Assembly: GCF_001735715.1 (NCBI RefSeq)
Contig: NZ_CP017259.1
Location: 1,733,501-1,797,500 of the forward strand
DNA from: Formosa sp. Hel3_A1_48
GTDB taxonomy: Bacteria > Bacteroidota > Bacteroidia > Flavobacteriales > Flavobacteriaceae
Direction: 5' to 3'
Length of the DNA: 64,000 bases
The translations under genes were made by a program, and so were the position numbers. This document shows, piece by piece, positions 8,990 through 17,923 of this stretch. The notes below the pieces were generated by a model that worked only from the letters and a program-made list of their open reading frames with translations, was not told the DNA's origin and ran no database searches. How positions within the stretch are numbered: the first letter of the stretch is position 1; the number at the start of each line of letters is the position of its first letter.

Positions 8990-11158
8990 TTATTTTTTAG
9001 GTTTTACAAATTCCAAGCGCTCCAGGCTTACTGTAGTTGTAAATAATCCGTAATTGACAATAGCTTTACCTTTTTCAATCTTATCGATACTGCCCACAGC
9101 TTTGCCGTCGTCCATGCGGACATTTTCGCCTACTTTAAAATTATGCTTGGGTTTTGGTGGAGTTTTAGCGGCTCTCGCTTTGGCAGATTTTTTCTCTTTT
9201 CGGATTTTAGCCACCTTTAGTTCTACTTCTTTTTGAAGGCGGTTTTCTTCTTTGAGTTTCGCTCTTTTTTGCTTGTTAGAAAGTTTTTCTTTTTTGGAAT
9301 TTTCAATTTGCACCAACTTAAAAAGCTCAGCCATGAGCTCGCGTTTTCGCTTATTCTCATGGAATTTGTCCCCCAAATCTTGAATTTTTTTACCCAAATA
9401 GATCAACCGTTGATTGCTGTCGTACAATTCTTGAAAGCTCTGTAATTTCTTTTGTGCTTTTTGGTTTGTCGATTCAAGTTTTTCAGCTTCTAGCTCTTTT
9501 TTAACCTCATTTTTTTTGAGCGCACGTTCTGTTTTTTCAAGCTTAGAGCGTTCTTTTTGAAGTTTTGCAATGGTTTTGTCAAAACGAATTTTACCACGTT
9601 CAATTTTTTTCTTGGAACGATTAATCAAACTGTAAGGAATCCCATTTTTTTGAGCCACCTCAAACGTAAACGAACTTCCTGCTTGACCAATAACAAGTTT
9701 ATAGATGGGTAATAGCGTTTTTTCGTCAAACAACATATTCGTATTTTGAATATGTGGTAATTCATTGGCCAATAGTTTTAAATTACTGTAGTGTGTTGTA
9801 ATGATCCCAAAGGCTTCTCGCTCATAAAAGACTTCTAAAAATGTTTCAGCCAAAGCCCCGCCCAATTCAGGATCACTTCCTGTTCCAAACTCATCGATAA
9901 GAAACAAGGTTTGTTTGGTGCACTTTTTCAAGAAATAATTCATCTGTTTAAGGCGATAACTGTAGGTACTCAAGTGGTTTTCAATAGATTGATTGTCCCC
10001 TATATCACTTAATATACGCTCAAAAAAACACATTTTAGAACGTTCATGAACAGGGATCAACAGCCCAGATTGCATCATTACTTGCAACAAACCAACCGTC
10101 TTTAAAGTGATGCTTTTTCCACCAGCATTAGGTCCTGATATAACGATGATTCGACTGTCTTTGGCCATAGTGATGGTTTGAGGGAATGTTTTTTTGCCCT
10201 CCTCATTGTTGGCTAATAGAAGCAGTGGGTGATACGCGTCTCGAAGATTTAATTCTTGATCATCACTAAGTTCAGGTAGAATGCCATTGATACTCTGCGC
10301 ATATTTTGCTTTTGCATACAAGACATCCAAAAGCACTAAGTAATTTTGATACTGTTGAAGCAGGGGTTTGAAGCCACGTACGTAATTTGTAAGTTCCAGC
10401 AAAATACGTTTAATCTCTTCTGTTTCCTCAAATTCAAAATTATTAAGGTCACGTTGGTGTTGGTGTGTTGTATCAGGCTCTATATACACAATACTCCCGG
10501 TTTTGCTCGCCCCCAAAATACTACCTTTCACTTTGCGGCGGTACATGGCTTTTACAGCCAATACACGTCTATTTTCCATTACTGTTTCGCGAATTTCATC
10601 AAGGTAGTCTGCACTGTTGTAATGGCTCAATGCGGCATTGAAACTGGTGTTTATTTTTGTGCGTACCGATTGTATAGATTTTCGGATGGTATAAAGCGTA
10701 TCGGAAGCATCGTTTCTAATCTCACCATATTTGTCAATGATGCTATTGATTTGATTCGAAATTAAATTGGTTTGTTCAAGTTGTTCTGAACGTTTAAAAA
10801 GTAGGGGGTAGTAGTCGTGAAACTTTTTGAAAAATTTTAATTGTGTGTTTGTAGTGATAGAAAGTGCCGCAATTTTTCTGAACTGTTCGACGTCAAGAAA
10901 ATTATTTTCTATACGCAGAAGCTTTAATTCTTCTGTGATGTCCTCAAAGCCATGATTTGGAATGCGGTTGTCATTTTCAAAAGATGAAACAAACTCATGC
11001 ACAAGCTTCAGGGCATCTGTGGTTTCTTCTTTTGCGTTAAAAGGTTGAAGCTTATTAATTTCTGCTCGACCCAAACTCGTGATGTTGTATGCAGCGACTT
11101 GCGCCACCACAGTATCAAATTCTAAATCATCAAGAGTTTTTCGGGAAATATTAATCAT
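8990..11158 (-). CDS. mutS2: MutS2-family DNA repair/recombination ATPase lacking an Smr domain
   Basis: A 722-residue MutS homologue of the MutS2 branch. The N-terminal clamp and lever regions (about 1-310) lead to an ABC-type ATPase with Walker A GPNAGGKSIT at about 336 and Walker B FLIDEFGTGSDPELGGA, then a His-loop TTHYSNLK. Residues about 510-650 form a long charged coiled coil, followed by a basic stretch and a small KOW/SH3-like beta domain (FKVGENVRMDDGKAVGSI). Classical MutS2 carries a C-terminal Smr nuclease domain and is nearer 780 residues; this protein ends at the beta domain. It is divergent from ung across 96 bp and upstream of the DCC gene. Confidence 0.92.
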   Translation of the reverse strand: MINISRKTLDDLEFDTVVAQVAAYNITSLGRAEINKLQPFNAKEETTDALKLVHEFVSSFENDNRIPNHGFEDITEELKLLRIENNFLDVEQFRKIAALSITTNTQLKFFKKFHDYYPLLFKRSEQLEQTNLISNQINSIIDKYGEIRNDASDTLYTIRKSIQSVRTKINTSFNAALSHYNSADYLDEIRETVMENRRVLAVKAMYRRKVKGSILGASKTGSIVYIEPDTTHQHQRDLNNFEFEETEEIKRILLELTNYVRGFKPLLQQYQNYLVLLDVLYAKAKYAQSINGILPELSDDQELNLRDAYHPLLLLANNEEGKKTFPQTITMAKDSRIIVISGPNAGGKSITLKTVGLLQVMMQSGLLIPVHERSKMCFFERILSDIGDNQSIENHLSTYSYRLKQMNYFLKKCTKQTLFLIDEFGTGSDPELGGALAETFLEVFYEREAFGIITTHYSNLKLLANELPHIQNTNMLFDEKTLLPIYKLVIGQAGSSFTFEVAQKNGIPYSLINRSKKKIERGKIRFDKTIAKLQKERSKLEKTERALKKNEVKKELEAEKLESTNQKAQKKLQSFQELYDSNQRLIYLGKKIQDLGDKFHENKRKRELMAELFKLVQIENSKKEKLSNKQKRAKLKEENRLQKEVELKVAKIRKEKKSAKARAAKTPPKPKHNFKVGENVRMDDGKAVGSIDKIEKGKAIVNYGLFTTTVSLERLEFVKPKK

Positions 11159-11175
11159 AACTTACCTTAGGATTG

Positions 11176-11183
11176 CAAATTTA
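11176..11183 (-). promoter_or_regulatory. -7 promoter element for mutS2
   Basis: On the minus strand TAAATTTG matches the Bacteroidota -7 consensus TAnnTTTG exactly, 18 bp before the mutS2 ATG. No clear TTG -33 element is present at the expected distance. Confidence 0.5.
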
Positions 11184-11207
11184 GGTATTAATGTTCAGAA
11201 TATATTC

Positions 11208-11215
11208 TAAATTTG
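11208..11215 (+). promoter_or_regulatory. -7 promoter element for ung
   Basis: TAAATTTG matches the -7 consensus TAnnTTTG exactly and lies 39 bp before the GTG start of ung. The same octamer occurs on the other strand at 11176-11183 for mutS2, giving back-to-back promoters. The -33 region has no exact TTG. Confidence 0.5.
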
Positions 11216-11254
11216 TTCCCTTAGCATTTATTTAAGAACCCTAAACAAACGATT

Positions 11255-11926
11255 GTGTTAAGATTAAGCAAGGAATGGAATAAAATTTTATCATCTGAGT
11301 TTGAACAGCCCTATTTTTGTTCTCTAGAGCCCTTTGTTGATCAAGAATATGAGCGAAATGAATGTTATCCACCAAAAAATCAAATTTTTAACGCCTTTGA
11401 TCTATGTGCATACTATCAATTGAAAGTTGTTATAATTGGTCAAGACCCCTATCACGGAAAAGGGCAAGCCAATGGTTTGGCATTTTCTGTTAACGATGGT
11501 ATTGCGCATCCACCATCACTCATCAATATCTTCAAGGAGTTAAACTCAGATTTAGGTATAGTTTATCCTAAAAGTGGTGATTTGTCACCATGGGCATCAC
11601 AGGGCGTACTGCTTCTCAATGCCACTTTGACGGTCCGCACAGCAGAAGCAGCTAGCCATCAAAAGCAGGGTTGGGAAATTTTCACAGATAAAGTCATTGA
11701 AACAATATCTACTAATAACAACGGCATTGTGTTTTTACTTTGGGGCGGGTATGCCCAAAAAAAGAAAAAGCTGATTGATGCCCAACGGCATTTAGTCTTG
11801 GAAAGTGGCCACCCTTCACCACTGAGTGCAAACAGAGGATATTGGTTTGGAAATAGACATTTTAGTAAATGCAATGCGTATTTAAAATCTAAAGGAAATA
11901 CACCAATTGATTGGCACTTAGATTGA
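11255..11926 (+). CDS. ung: uracil-DNA glycosylase (family 1)
   Basis: Removes uracil from DNA as the first step of base excision repair. At 223 residues it is full length. The water-activating motif GQDPYHGKGQANGLAFSV (catalytic Asp in GQDPYH), LLLNATLTV, and the minor-groove loop GHPSPLSA are all present. The start is GTG at 11255; no in-frame ATG lies near the N-terminus, and the family-typical early segment ILSSEFEQPYF begins about ten residues in. It is divergent from mutS2. Its 3' end overlaps the convergent binding-protein gene by 9 bp. Confidence 0.96.
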   Translation: MLRLSKEWNKILSSEFEQPYFCSLEPFVDQEYERNECYPPKNQIFNAFDLCAYYQLKVVIIGQDPYHGKGQANGLAFSVNDGIAHPPSLINIFKELNSDLGIVYPKSGDLSPWASQGVLLLNATLTVRTAEAASHQKQGWEIFTDKVIETISTNNNGIVFLLWGGYAQKKKKLIDAQRHLVLESGHPSPLSANRGYWFGNRHFSKCNAYLKSKGNTPIDWHLD

Positions 11927-12772
11927 ATGAGTCAATTCGTTGTATGATAATTTTTTAGACAATAAATCCAACGCTATCAGTTTGTTTTGTACAATTTCAA
12001 TGGTTTTTTCATCAATGTTCTTTTGAGACCATTCAGTTTGGCTAAGCCATTGCTGTACATCAGTTTGTTTTTGTTTATAACGCTTTGAAATAATTTGATC
12101 TATTTCTGGAATTTTTTTGAATTTTTTGGTGATGGTATTGATGATTTCAAGAATGGTATTTAATGAAGAAGAATCACTATTGATTAACTCGTTTCGAGCA
12201 GCAATCACAAAGCATGGCCAAGGTGTGGGGCATTCACCAATCCGTCTGAAAATACCTTCATCTACAAAAGGTTTTGTGGTGAATTTTTCCCACAAAAAGT
12301 AATCTGCATCTCCGTTAGAAAGTGCTTTAACCCCGCCATCTAAATTTTTGACAAGTTTAAATTTTAAATCGCGCGTTACATCCCATTCCAATTGCTGCGC
12401 GTTGATGTAGGCCATCAGGTGCGAACCAGAACCATATCGGCTAATTGCCGCTTGTTTTTTTTTCAGTTCAGAACTAGTCTTGAACTTCGAATTATAAGCC
12501 ACATGTACGCCCCAGACCAGCGGCGATTGTACATAGGTTTGAACTATTTTACAGCTAAGACCTTCGGAAATGGCTTTTACAATACCCTCCGTCAGTACCA
12601 CTGCCATGTCGATGGAATTGGTTTTGAGGGCTTCCGTCATTTGACCTGTGCCTCCAGGGCAATCGACCCAGCGTAAATTGATTCCATTTTCTTTGAATAG
12701 ATTATTTTTTAATCCAATATACCATGCATAGTTGAAGTGCTCTGGAACTCCTCCGACACGAACTGTTTTCAT
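11918..12772 (-). CDS. cytosolic periplasmic-binding-protein-fold protein (NMT1/THI5-like)
   Basis: 284 residues resembling ABC substrate-binding proteins of the NMT1/THI5/SsuA group: VRVGGVPEHFNYAWYIGLKNNLF at the start (split by the family turn), a WVDCPGGTGQMTEAL loop, and LSNGDADYFLWE in the second lobe. There is no signal peptide or lipobox, so it is expected in the cytosol, and no ABC permease or ATPase gene is adjacent. It resembles a family that includes fungal proteins such as Candida CA3427. Its ATG overlaps the stop of the nucleoside phosphorylase gene as TAATG, which suggests translational coupling. It could be an enzyme or sensor rather than a transport protein. Confidence 0.75.
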   Translation of the reverse strand: MKTVRVGGVPEHFNYAWYIGLKNNLFKENGINLRWVDCPGGTGQMTEALKTNSIDMAVVLTEGIVKAISEGLSCKIVQTYVQSPLVWGVHVAYNSKFKTSSELKKKQAAISRYGSGSHLMAYINAQQLEWDVTRDLKFKLVKNLDGGVKALSNGDADYFLWEKFTTKPFVDEGIFRRIGECPTPWPCFVIAARNELINSDSSSLNTILEIINTITKKFKKIPEIDQIISKRYKQKQTDVQQWLSQTEWSQKNIDEKTIEIVQNKLIALDLLSKKLSYNELTHSI

Positions 12773-13641
12773 TAGTTTGTAAGTTTATTTAGGGTGTACT
12801 GAATAAGGTTGTCGATTGTCTCGTCAGGCTTTTTGCTGAAGCTGCCGTTGGCTCTGTTGGCCAAAATAGCATTCATCGAACAGGCTTGGTGGCCCAACAA
12901 TTTGGACAAACCATAAATGGCAGAGGTTTCCATTTCAAAATTTGTAATTTTTAAATCCTCATACCGGAATGATTCTAATTTATTCCTAAAAATACTGTCT
13001 TTTGGTTTTAACCGCAATATACGTCCTTGCGGACCATAAAATCCCCCACAAGTGGCTGTTACTCCAGTTAAAATATGACTTTCATAAAGTTGATGTTCCA
13101 ATGTTTTTGAATTTTCTACCAACACTGGTTGTGCCCGATCATTGTTCCATTCCGTATGCATACAAAAGGCCTTTTCAAACGCTTTGTTGCGAATAGTTTC
13201 TATTTCATAGGATGGTAGCATTCCATTGATATCCAAGCCGTATGTGCTCATTAAAATCGAATCCACTGGTATATCAGCCTGTAGTGCTCCAGAAGTTCCA
13301 ATGCGCACGATATCTAATGCTGTTAATTTGTTTTTAAGTGTGCGTGTTTCAAAATCAATATTTACAAGTGCGTCCAATTCATTGAGTACAATATCAATAT
13401 TGTCTGAGCCTATTCCTGTGGATATAACTGTTATGCGCTGGTTTTTATATAATCCTGTATGCGTTTTGAACTCCCTTTTTTGTTGTTTGAGCTCTATGTG
13501 GTCAAAATATTTTGAAACTTGATCCACACGTTCTGGATCGCCTACTGTGATGATTGTAGTAGCTAAATCTTCTGGCCGTAAATGAAGGTGGTAAATACTG
13601 CCGTCAGGATTTAAGATTAATTCAGATTGTTTAATACTCAT
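12772..13641 (-). CDS. nucleoside phosphorylase (uridine phosphorylase-like)
   Basis: 289 residues of the PNP/UDP phosphorylase superfamily, which splits nucleosides into base and (deoxy)ribose 1-phosphate. Evidence is VGDPERVDQVSKYF near the N-terminus (phosphate-binding GDP-x-R), VISTGIGSDNIDIVLNEL, IGTSGALQ, and the nucleoside-binding ITNFEMETSAIYGLSKLLG. The EMETS pattern fits the uridine phosphorylase branch, but substrate cannot be fixed from sequence. It lies 11 bp after the SUI1 gene and is coupled to the binding-protein-fold gene downstream. Confidence 0.88.
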   Translation of the reverse strand: MSIKQSELILNPDGSIYHLHLRPEDLATTIITVGDPERVDQVSKYFDHIELKQQKREFKTHTGLYKNQRITVISTGIGSDNIDIVLNELDALVNIDFETRTLKNKLTALDIVRIGTSGALQADIPVDSILMSTYGLDINGMLPSYEIETIRNKAFEKAFCMHTEWNNDRAQPVLVENSKTLEHQLYESHILTGVTATCGGFYGPQGRILRLKPKDSIFRNKLESFRYEDLKITNFEMETSAIYGLSKLLGHQACSMNAILANRANGSFSKKPDETIDNLIQYTLNKLTN

Positions 13642-13652
13642 ACACTAAAGCT

Positions 13653-13982
13653 TTATCCACCAACACGTTTTACATTAAATCCTAAACCACTCAATATTTC
13701 CATGATTTTATCTCTGTAATCCCCTTGTATAATGATGTTGTCTTTTTTATAACTCCCACCTACACTAAACTCTTTTTTGAGTTTTGATGTTAATTTTTTG
13801 AAGTCAGCATCAGCACCCGTATAGCCCTCAATGATGGTGATGGGTTTACCCTTGCGTTTTTCATATTTGCAAATTAGTGGTGCCTCTTGAAGCCAAAAGT
13901 CAACTTTGGGCTTGGTTTTATTAGTTAGCTCAGTTTCTTGATGTTCAGGGAACAAATTTTTGAGTTGATCTCTTAAATCCAT
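13653..13982 (-). CDS. SUI1/YciH-family translation initiation factor
   Basis: 109 residues. The C-terminal two-thirds is a SUI1 (eIF1-like) domain: RKGKPITIIEGYTG, LKKEFSVGGSYK and IIIQGDYRDKIMEILSGLGF are all typical. Bacterial members are thought to influence start-codon selection, though their role is not settled. The start codon overlaps the stop of the 2OG oxygenase gene as TAATG. Membership of a run with a 2OG oxygenase and a nucleoside phosphorylase is by position only. Confidence 0.9.
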   Translation of the reverse strand: MDLRDQLKNLFPEHQETELTNKTKPKVDFWLQEAPLICKYEKRKGKPITIIEGYTGADADFKKLTSKLKKEFSVGGSYKKDNIIIQGDYRDKIMEILSGLGFNVKRVGG

Positions 13983-14932
13983 TAACTTTTGGTTAGCCCC
14001 AATTCTTCCAAACGCTGATTTAGGAATTCACCAGCTGTGATATCTTCGAATTGTTTAGGATTATTTTCATCTACACAGCTGTCCAGAACATCTAATTTCA
14101 TAGCACTAATGGGGTGCATAAAAAATGGAATGGAGTAGCGAGAATTACCCCATAATTCTTTTGGTGGATTGACCACGCGGTGAATGGTGGATTTTAACTT
14201 ATTGTTCGTGTGTCTCGATAACATATCCCCTACATTGATCATAAGCTCATCCGCTTCTGCTATAGCATCAATCCAATCTCCATTATGGTTTTGGACTTGA
14301 AGTCCACGGCCTTGGGCCCCCATCAAAAGAGTAATTAGGTTGATATCGCCATGCGCTGCTGCCCGGACGGCCTTTTCTGGTGCTTTTGTAATCGGTGGAT
14401 AGTGAATGGGTCTTAGTATACTATTCCCGTTATGAATAAATTCATCAAAATATGTTTCTTCCAAGTCTAAATAAAGCGCCAAAGCACGTAAAACATATTT
14501 AGCGGTTTTCTCTAACATCTTAAAGGCTTCTTTACCAACGGAATTAAATTCGGGTAGTTCGTTTACTTGTACATTGGAATGGTATTCTTCTTCCAGTTGA
14601 GGATTGTTTTCAACATACTGTCCAAAGTGCCAAAATTCTTTTAAGTCGCCTTCTTTCTTTCCTTTTGCGCTTTCTTTTCCAAATGAAACATAGCCACGCT
14701 GACCGCCTATCCCAGGAATTTCGTATTGTCTCTTCTGCTCAACCGGCATGTCAAAAAACTTTTTAACCTCATTGTAAAGAGAATCTACAAGTGCATCCTT
14801 AAGAAAGTGACCCTTTAGGGCTACAAATCCAATAGACTCATAGGCATGTCCAATTTCAGAAACAAATTTTTGTTTCAACTCAGCATCATTGGATAAAAAA
14901 TCGTTGAGGTTTACACTTGGAATTTTATTCAT
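13982..14932 (-). CDS. isopenicillin N synthase-family 2-oxoglutarate/Fe(II) oxygenase
   Basis: 316 residues from the ATG at 14932 (MNKIPSVNLNDF). An in-frame upstream TTG-type extension would add 12 residues with no family support. The iron site is visible as AAHGDINLITLL (HxD) and STIHRVVNPP (distal His), with the 2OG-binding RYSIPFF (RxS). The N-terminal DIOX_N segment includes GFVALKGH. Substrate unknown: this family covers many small-molecule oxidations in bacteria. It is first in a tight four-gene minus-strand run with SUI1, phosphorylase and the binding-protein-fold gene. Confidence 0.88.
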   Translation of the reverse strand: MNKIPSVNLNDFLSNDAELKQKFVSEIGHAYESIGFVALKGHFLKDALVDSLYNEVKKFFDMPVEQKRQYEIPGIGGQRGYVSFGKESAKGKKEGDLKEFWHFGQYVENNPQLEEEYHSNVQVNELPEFNSVGKEAFKMLEKTAKYVLRALALYLDLEETYFDEFIHNGNSILRPIHYPPITKAPEKAVRAAAHGDINLITLLMGAQGRGLQVQNHNGDWIDAIAEADELMINVGDMLSRHTNNKLKSTIHRVVNPPKELWGNSRYSIPFFMHPISAMKLDVLDSCVDENNPKQFEDITAGEFLNQRLEELGLTKS

Positions 14933-15053
14933 AATAATGACATTCTTTACACAAATATATAAAATCATAGGATTAAATAATATGGTTTTAAACTTTGATT
15001 CCTGAGTTCAGTTTAATTTTTATAAATTTGAGTAAAATCTATACAGCGTTTTA

Positions 15054-17042
15054 TTGAAATCGGTATTTTCATATTCTAAATTTAAAATTTCAAAGAAACA
15101 GCAATCATCTCTTTATTTCAATATGCTCAAATCGCGTATGATAGAAGAAAAAATGCTGATTCTTTTGCGTCAAGGAAAAATTTCAAAATGGTTTTCTGGT
15201 ATAGGCCAAGAAGCGATTTCAGTTGGTGTGACTATGGCTCTTCAAAATGACGAGTATATTTTGCCGATGCACCGAAATCTAGGTGTTTTTACTACAAGAT
15301 TGATTCCATTACATAGACTTTTTGCCCAGTGGCAAGGCAAAGCCAGTGGTTTCACAAAAGGACGTGATCGCTCGTTTCATTTTGGCACGCAAGACTACAA
15401 AATTGTGGGCATGATATCGCATTTGGGGCCTCAACTGGGTGTAGCCGACGGTATTGCGCTATCTCATCTACTAAAAAAGGAAGCAAAATTAACAGCTGTT
15501 TTTTCAGGTGAAGGCGGGACTAGTGAAGGAGATTTTCACGAGGCGCTAAATGTTGCTTCTGTGTGGAATTTGCCAGTGCTGTTCTGTATTGAAAATAATG
15601 GCTACGGATTGTCGACGCCTACATCTGAGCAATACAACTGTACGCACATAGCAGACCGTGGTAAGGCCTATGGAATGGAGGCGCACATTGTTGAAGGCAA
15701 TAATGTTTTGGAAGTTTATTCAAAAGTGAATAAAATTGCCAAAAGCGTTCGTAAAAACCCTCGACCAGTTCTTATTGAATTTAAAACGTTTCGTCGCCGT
15801 GGACATGAAGAGGCTAGTGGTACAAAATATGTCCCTCAAGATCTAATGAGTGTATGGGAAGATAAGGATCCTATTTCCAATTTTGAAGCATTTTTATGCA
15901 AACAAAAAATCCTAACAGAGAATAAGATACAAGCTGAAAAATTAAAAATTTCTAATGAAATCCAAGAGGGATTGCAGTCAGCTTTTGCAGAAGAGCAGAT
16001 AATAGCTAGTTTAAGTACTGAACTAGGTGATGTGTATAAAAATTATGATTATCAGCAAGTTAGTCCTAAGTCTAATACTAGTGAAATTCGTTTTGTAGAT
16101 GCTATTTCTCAAGGTCTAAAACAAGCCATGGAACGCCATGAAGATTTGGTCATCATGGGCCAGGATGTTGCTGAGTATGGCGGAGTTTTTAAAATCACAG
16201 ACGGGTTTTTAGAACAATTTGGAAAAGAGCGTGTTCGTAATACACCCATTTGCGAATCTGCTGTTATTGAAACAGCTATGGGGCTTTCTATTGCGGGAAT
16301 TAAATCTGTAGTTGAATTGCAATTTGCCGATTTTGTTAGCTCAGGTTTTAATCCTGTGGTCAATTATTTAGCCAAATCGCACTATCGTTGGGGTCAAGAA
16401 GCTAATATTGTTTTGCGTATGCCATGTGGTGCTGGAGTTGGTGCTGGGCCGTTTCACTCACAAACCAATGAAGCTTGGTTTACAAAAACCCCAGGTCTGA
16501 AGGTGATATATCCGGCTTTTCCAGTAGATGCGAAGGGGCTTTTAGCGACCGCAATCGAAGATCCTAATCCGGTTTTATTTTTCGAACATAAAGCGCTTTA
16601 CCGCAGTCTGAGACAAGAGGTGCCTACAGAATACTACAACTTACCAATAGGCAAAGCAGCACTGATAAGAACGGGAAGTGCTGTTACTGTAATTTCATAT
16701 GGTGCAGCTGTACATTGGGCGATTGAAACTTTGGAAAATAACCCTGATATTTCTGCAGATTTAATTGATCTACGTTCACTTCAACCTTTGGATTATGACA
16801 GTATTCTGAACTCTGTTAAAAAAACAAACAGAGTTATTATCTTACAAGAAGATTCTCTCTTTGGCGGAATAGCTAGCGATTTATCGGCTTACATTATGGA
16901 AAATGCTTTCGAGTATCTTGATGCAGCGGTACAACGTGTAGGGAGTTTGGATACTCCTATACCGTTTGCAAATTCGCTCGAACAGCAGTATCTTGCGAAG
17001 CGAACTTTTGAGACTTCCCTCAAATCGCTTTTGGAATATTAA
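15054..17042 (+). CDS. 2-oxoacid dehydrogenase E1, alpha and beta subunits fused
   Basis: 662 residues joining E1-alpha (about 1-310) to E1-beta (about 340-662). It is probably the branched-chain 2-oxoacid dehydrogenase E1, a thiamine diphosphate decarboxylase that feeds a lipoyl E2. The alpha part has HRNLGVFTTRLIPLHRL, FSGEGGTSEGDFHEALN (ThDP-binding GDG-like motif) and IENNGYGLSTP. The beta part has GQDVAEYGGVFKITDGF and RNTPICESAVIETAMGLSI, with GAGVGAGPFHSQTNEAWF. The TTG at 15054 is preferred over the ATG at 15123 because the conserved alpha domain begins around residue 19. Bacteroidota often carry this fusion. E2 and E3 are not adjacent. Confidence 0.9.
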   Translation: MKSVFSYSKFKISKKQQSSLYFNMLKSRMIEEKMLILLRQGKISKWFSGIGQEAISVGVTMALQNDEYILPMHRNLGVFTTRLIPLHRLFAQWQGKASGFTKGRDRSFHFGTQDYKIVGMISHLGPQLGVADGIALSHLLKKEAKLTAVFSGEGGTSEGDFHEALNVASVWNLPVLFCIENNGYGLSTPTSEQYNCTHIADRGKAYGMEAHIVEGNNVLEVYSKVNKIAKSVRKNPRPVLIEFKTFRRRGHEEASGTKYVPQDLMSVWEDKDPISNFEAFLCKQKILTENKIQAEKLKISNEIQEGLQSAFAEEQIIASLSTELGDVYKNYDYQQVSPKSNTSEIRFVDAISQGLKQAMERHEDLVIMGQDVAEYGGVFKITDGFLEQFGKERVRNTPICESAVIETAMGLSIAGIKSVVELQFADFVSSGFNPVVNYLAKSHYRWGQEANIVLRMPCGAGVGAGPFHSQTNEAWFTKTPGLKVIYPAFPVDAKGLLATAIEDPNPVLFFEHKALYRSLRQEVPTEYYNLPIGKAALIRTGSAVTVISYGAAVHWAIETLENNPDISADLIDLRSLQPLDYDSILNSVKKTNRVIILQEDSLFGGIASDLSAYIMENAFEYLDAAVQRVGSLDTPIPFANSLEQQYLAKRTFETSLKSLLEY

Positions 17043-17043
17043 A

Positions 17044-17919
17044 ATGGATTATATTCAACTCTTTATCGATGCTTTTTTAGGCACTGTAAAATGGACATGG
17101 CGCTCCATCATTTTTGACGTACCATGGCAGCGTAATTATTTCTGGGGGTTAATTGTGATTTCAATCGCTGTATTTGCTTTAGAAATTATGTTCCCATGGC
17201 GCAAAGGACAGAAAATTTTTCGAAAAGATTTTTGGCTAGACGGATTTTATATGTTTTTTAATTTCTTCATTTTTACTGTCTTCATTAGTGGGTTTTACAA
17301 ATGTATTTCTAAGTTTTCCACTGACGTCCTCGCATTAAAAATGACTAGTCTTTCCATTATTGATTTATCCGATTTCCAACCAGTAGTTCAACTGCTTTTA
17401 TTTTTTGTGGTTTTGGATTTTGTTCAATGGTTTACGCATACGCTTTTGCACCGTTATGACTTTTTGTGGAAATTTCACAAAGTTCATCACTCTGTCAAAG
17501 AAATGGGTTTTGCTGCGCATTTGCGCTACCATTGGATGGAAAATATTTTGTACAAACCCCTTAAAGTTTTAGCACTTATGCTTTTAGGTGGCTTTCAACC
17601 TGAGCAAGCTTATGTAGTTCATTTTTTGGCAATTGCCATTGGTCATCTAAATCACGCCAACCTAAAGCTGGATTATGGGCCATTAAAATATATTCTGAAT
17701 AATCCCATTATGCACTTGTACCACCACGCTTATTCCCTTCCTGAATCGTTTAAAAACGGTGCAAATTTTGCCATCAGCTTAAGCCTTTGGGATTTTATTT
17801 TTAAAACTAATTATGTCCCAAAACCCGATAAAAACCTTCGTCTTGGCTACAATGACGACGCCAAAATGCCAAAGAGCTTTTGGGGGCAGTTGAGGTACGG
17901 GTTTCGCAAAGACGATTGA
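17044..17919 (+). CDS. sterol desaturase/fatty acid hydroxylase family membrane protein
   Basis: 291 residues from the ATG at 17044, one base after the E1 stop; the longer in-frame reading overlaps the E1 gene and is not needed. Several transmembrane segments precede the di-iron histidine clusters: HTLLH, KFHKVHHS, and MHLYHHA near the C-terminus, matching the HxxxH, HxxHH and HxxHH pattern of the family. Such proteins oxidise lipid substrates in the membrane. The exact substrate is unknown. Co-transcription with the E1 gene is probable from the spacing. It is convergent with hutG, 4 bp apart. Confidence 0.88.
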   Translation: MDYIQLFIDAFLGTVKWTWRSIIFDVPWQRNYFWGLIVISIAVFALEIMFPWRKGQKIFRKDFWLDGFYMFFNFFIFTVFISGFYKCISKFSTDVLALKMTSLSIIDLSDFQPVVQLLLFFVVLDFVQWFTHTLLHRYDFLWKFHKVHHSVKEMGFAAHLRYHWMENILYKPLKVLALMLLGGFQPEQAYVVHFLAIAIGHLNHANLKLDYGPLKYILNNPIMHLYHHAYSLPESFKNGANFAISLSLWDFIFKTNYVPKPDKNLRLGYNDDAKMPKSFWGQLRYGFRKDD

Positions 17920-17923
17920 TGGA

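Noticed and set aside
10346-10765. 139-codon frame antisense to mutS2
   Set aside because: Shadow of the conserved MutS2 frame; no domain features.
11918-13641. Futalosine menaquinone genes (MqnB-like phosphorylase with MqnA/MqnD-like binding fold)
   Set aside because: The phosphorylase has uridine-phosphorylase features, and the binding-fold protein resembles NMT1/THI5 rather than MqnA/D; no other mqn gene is present.
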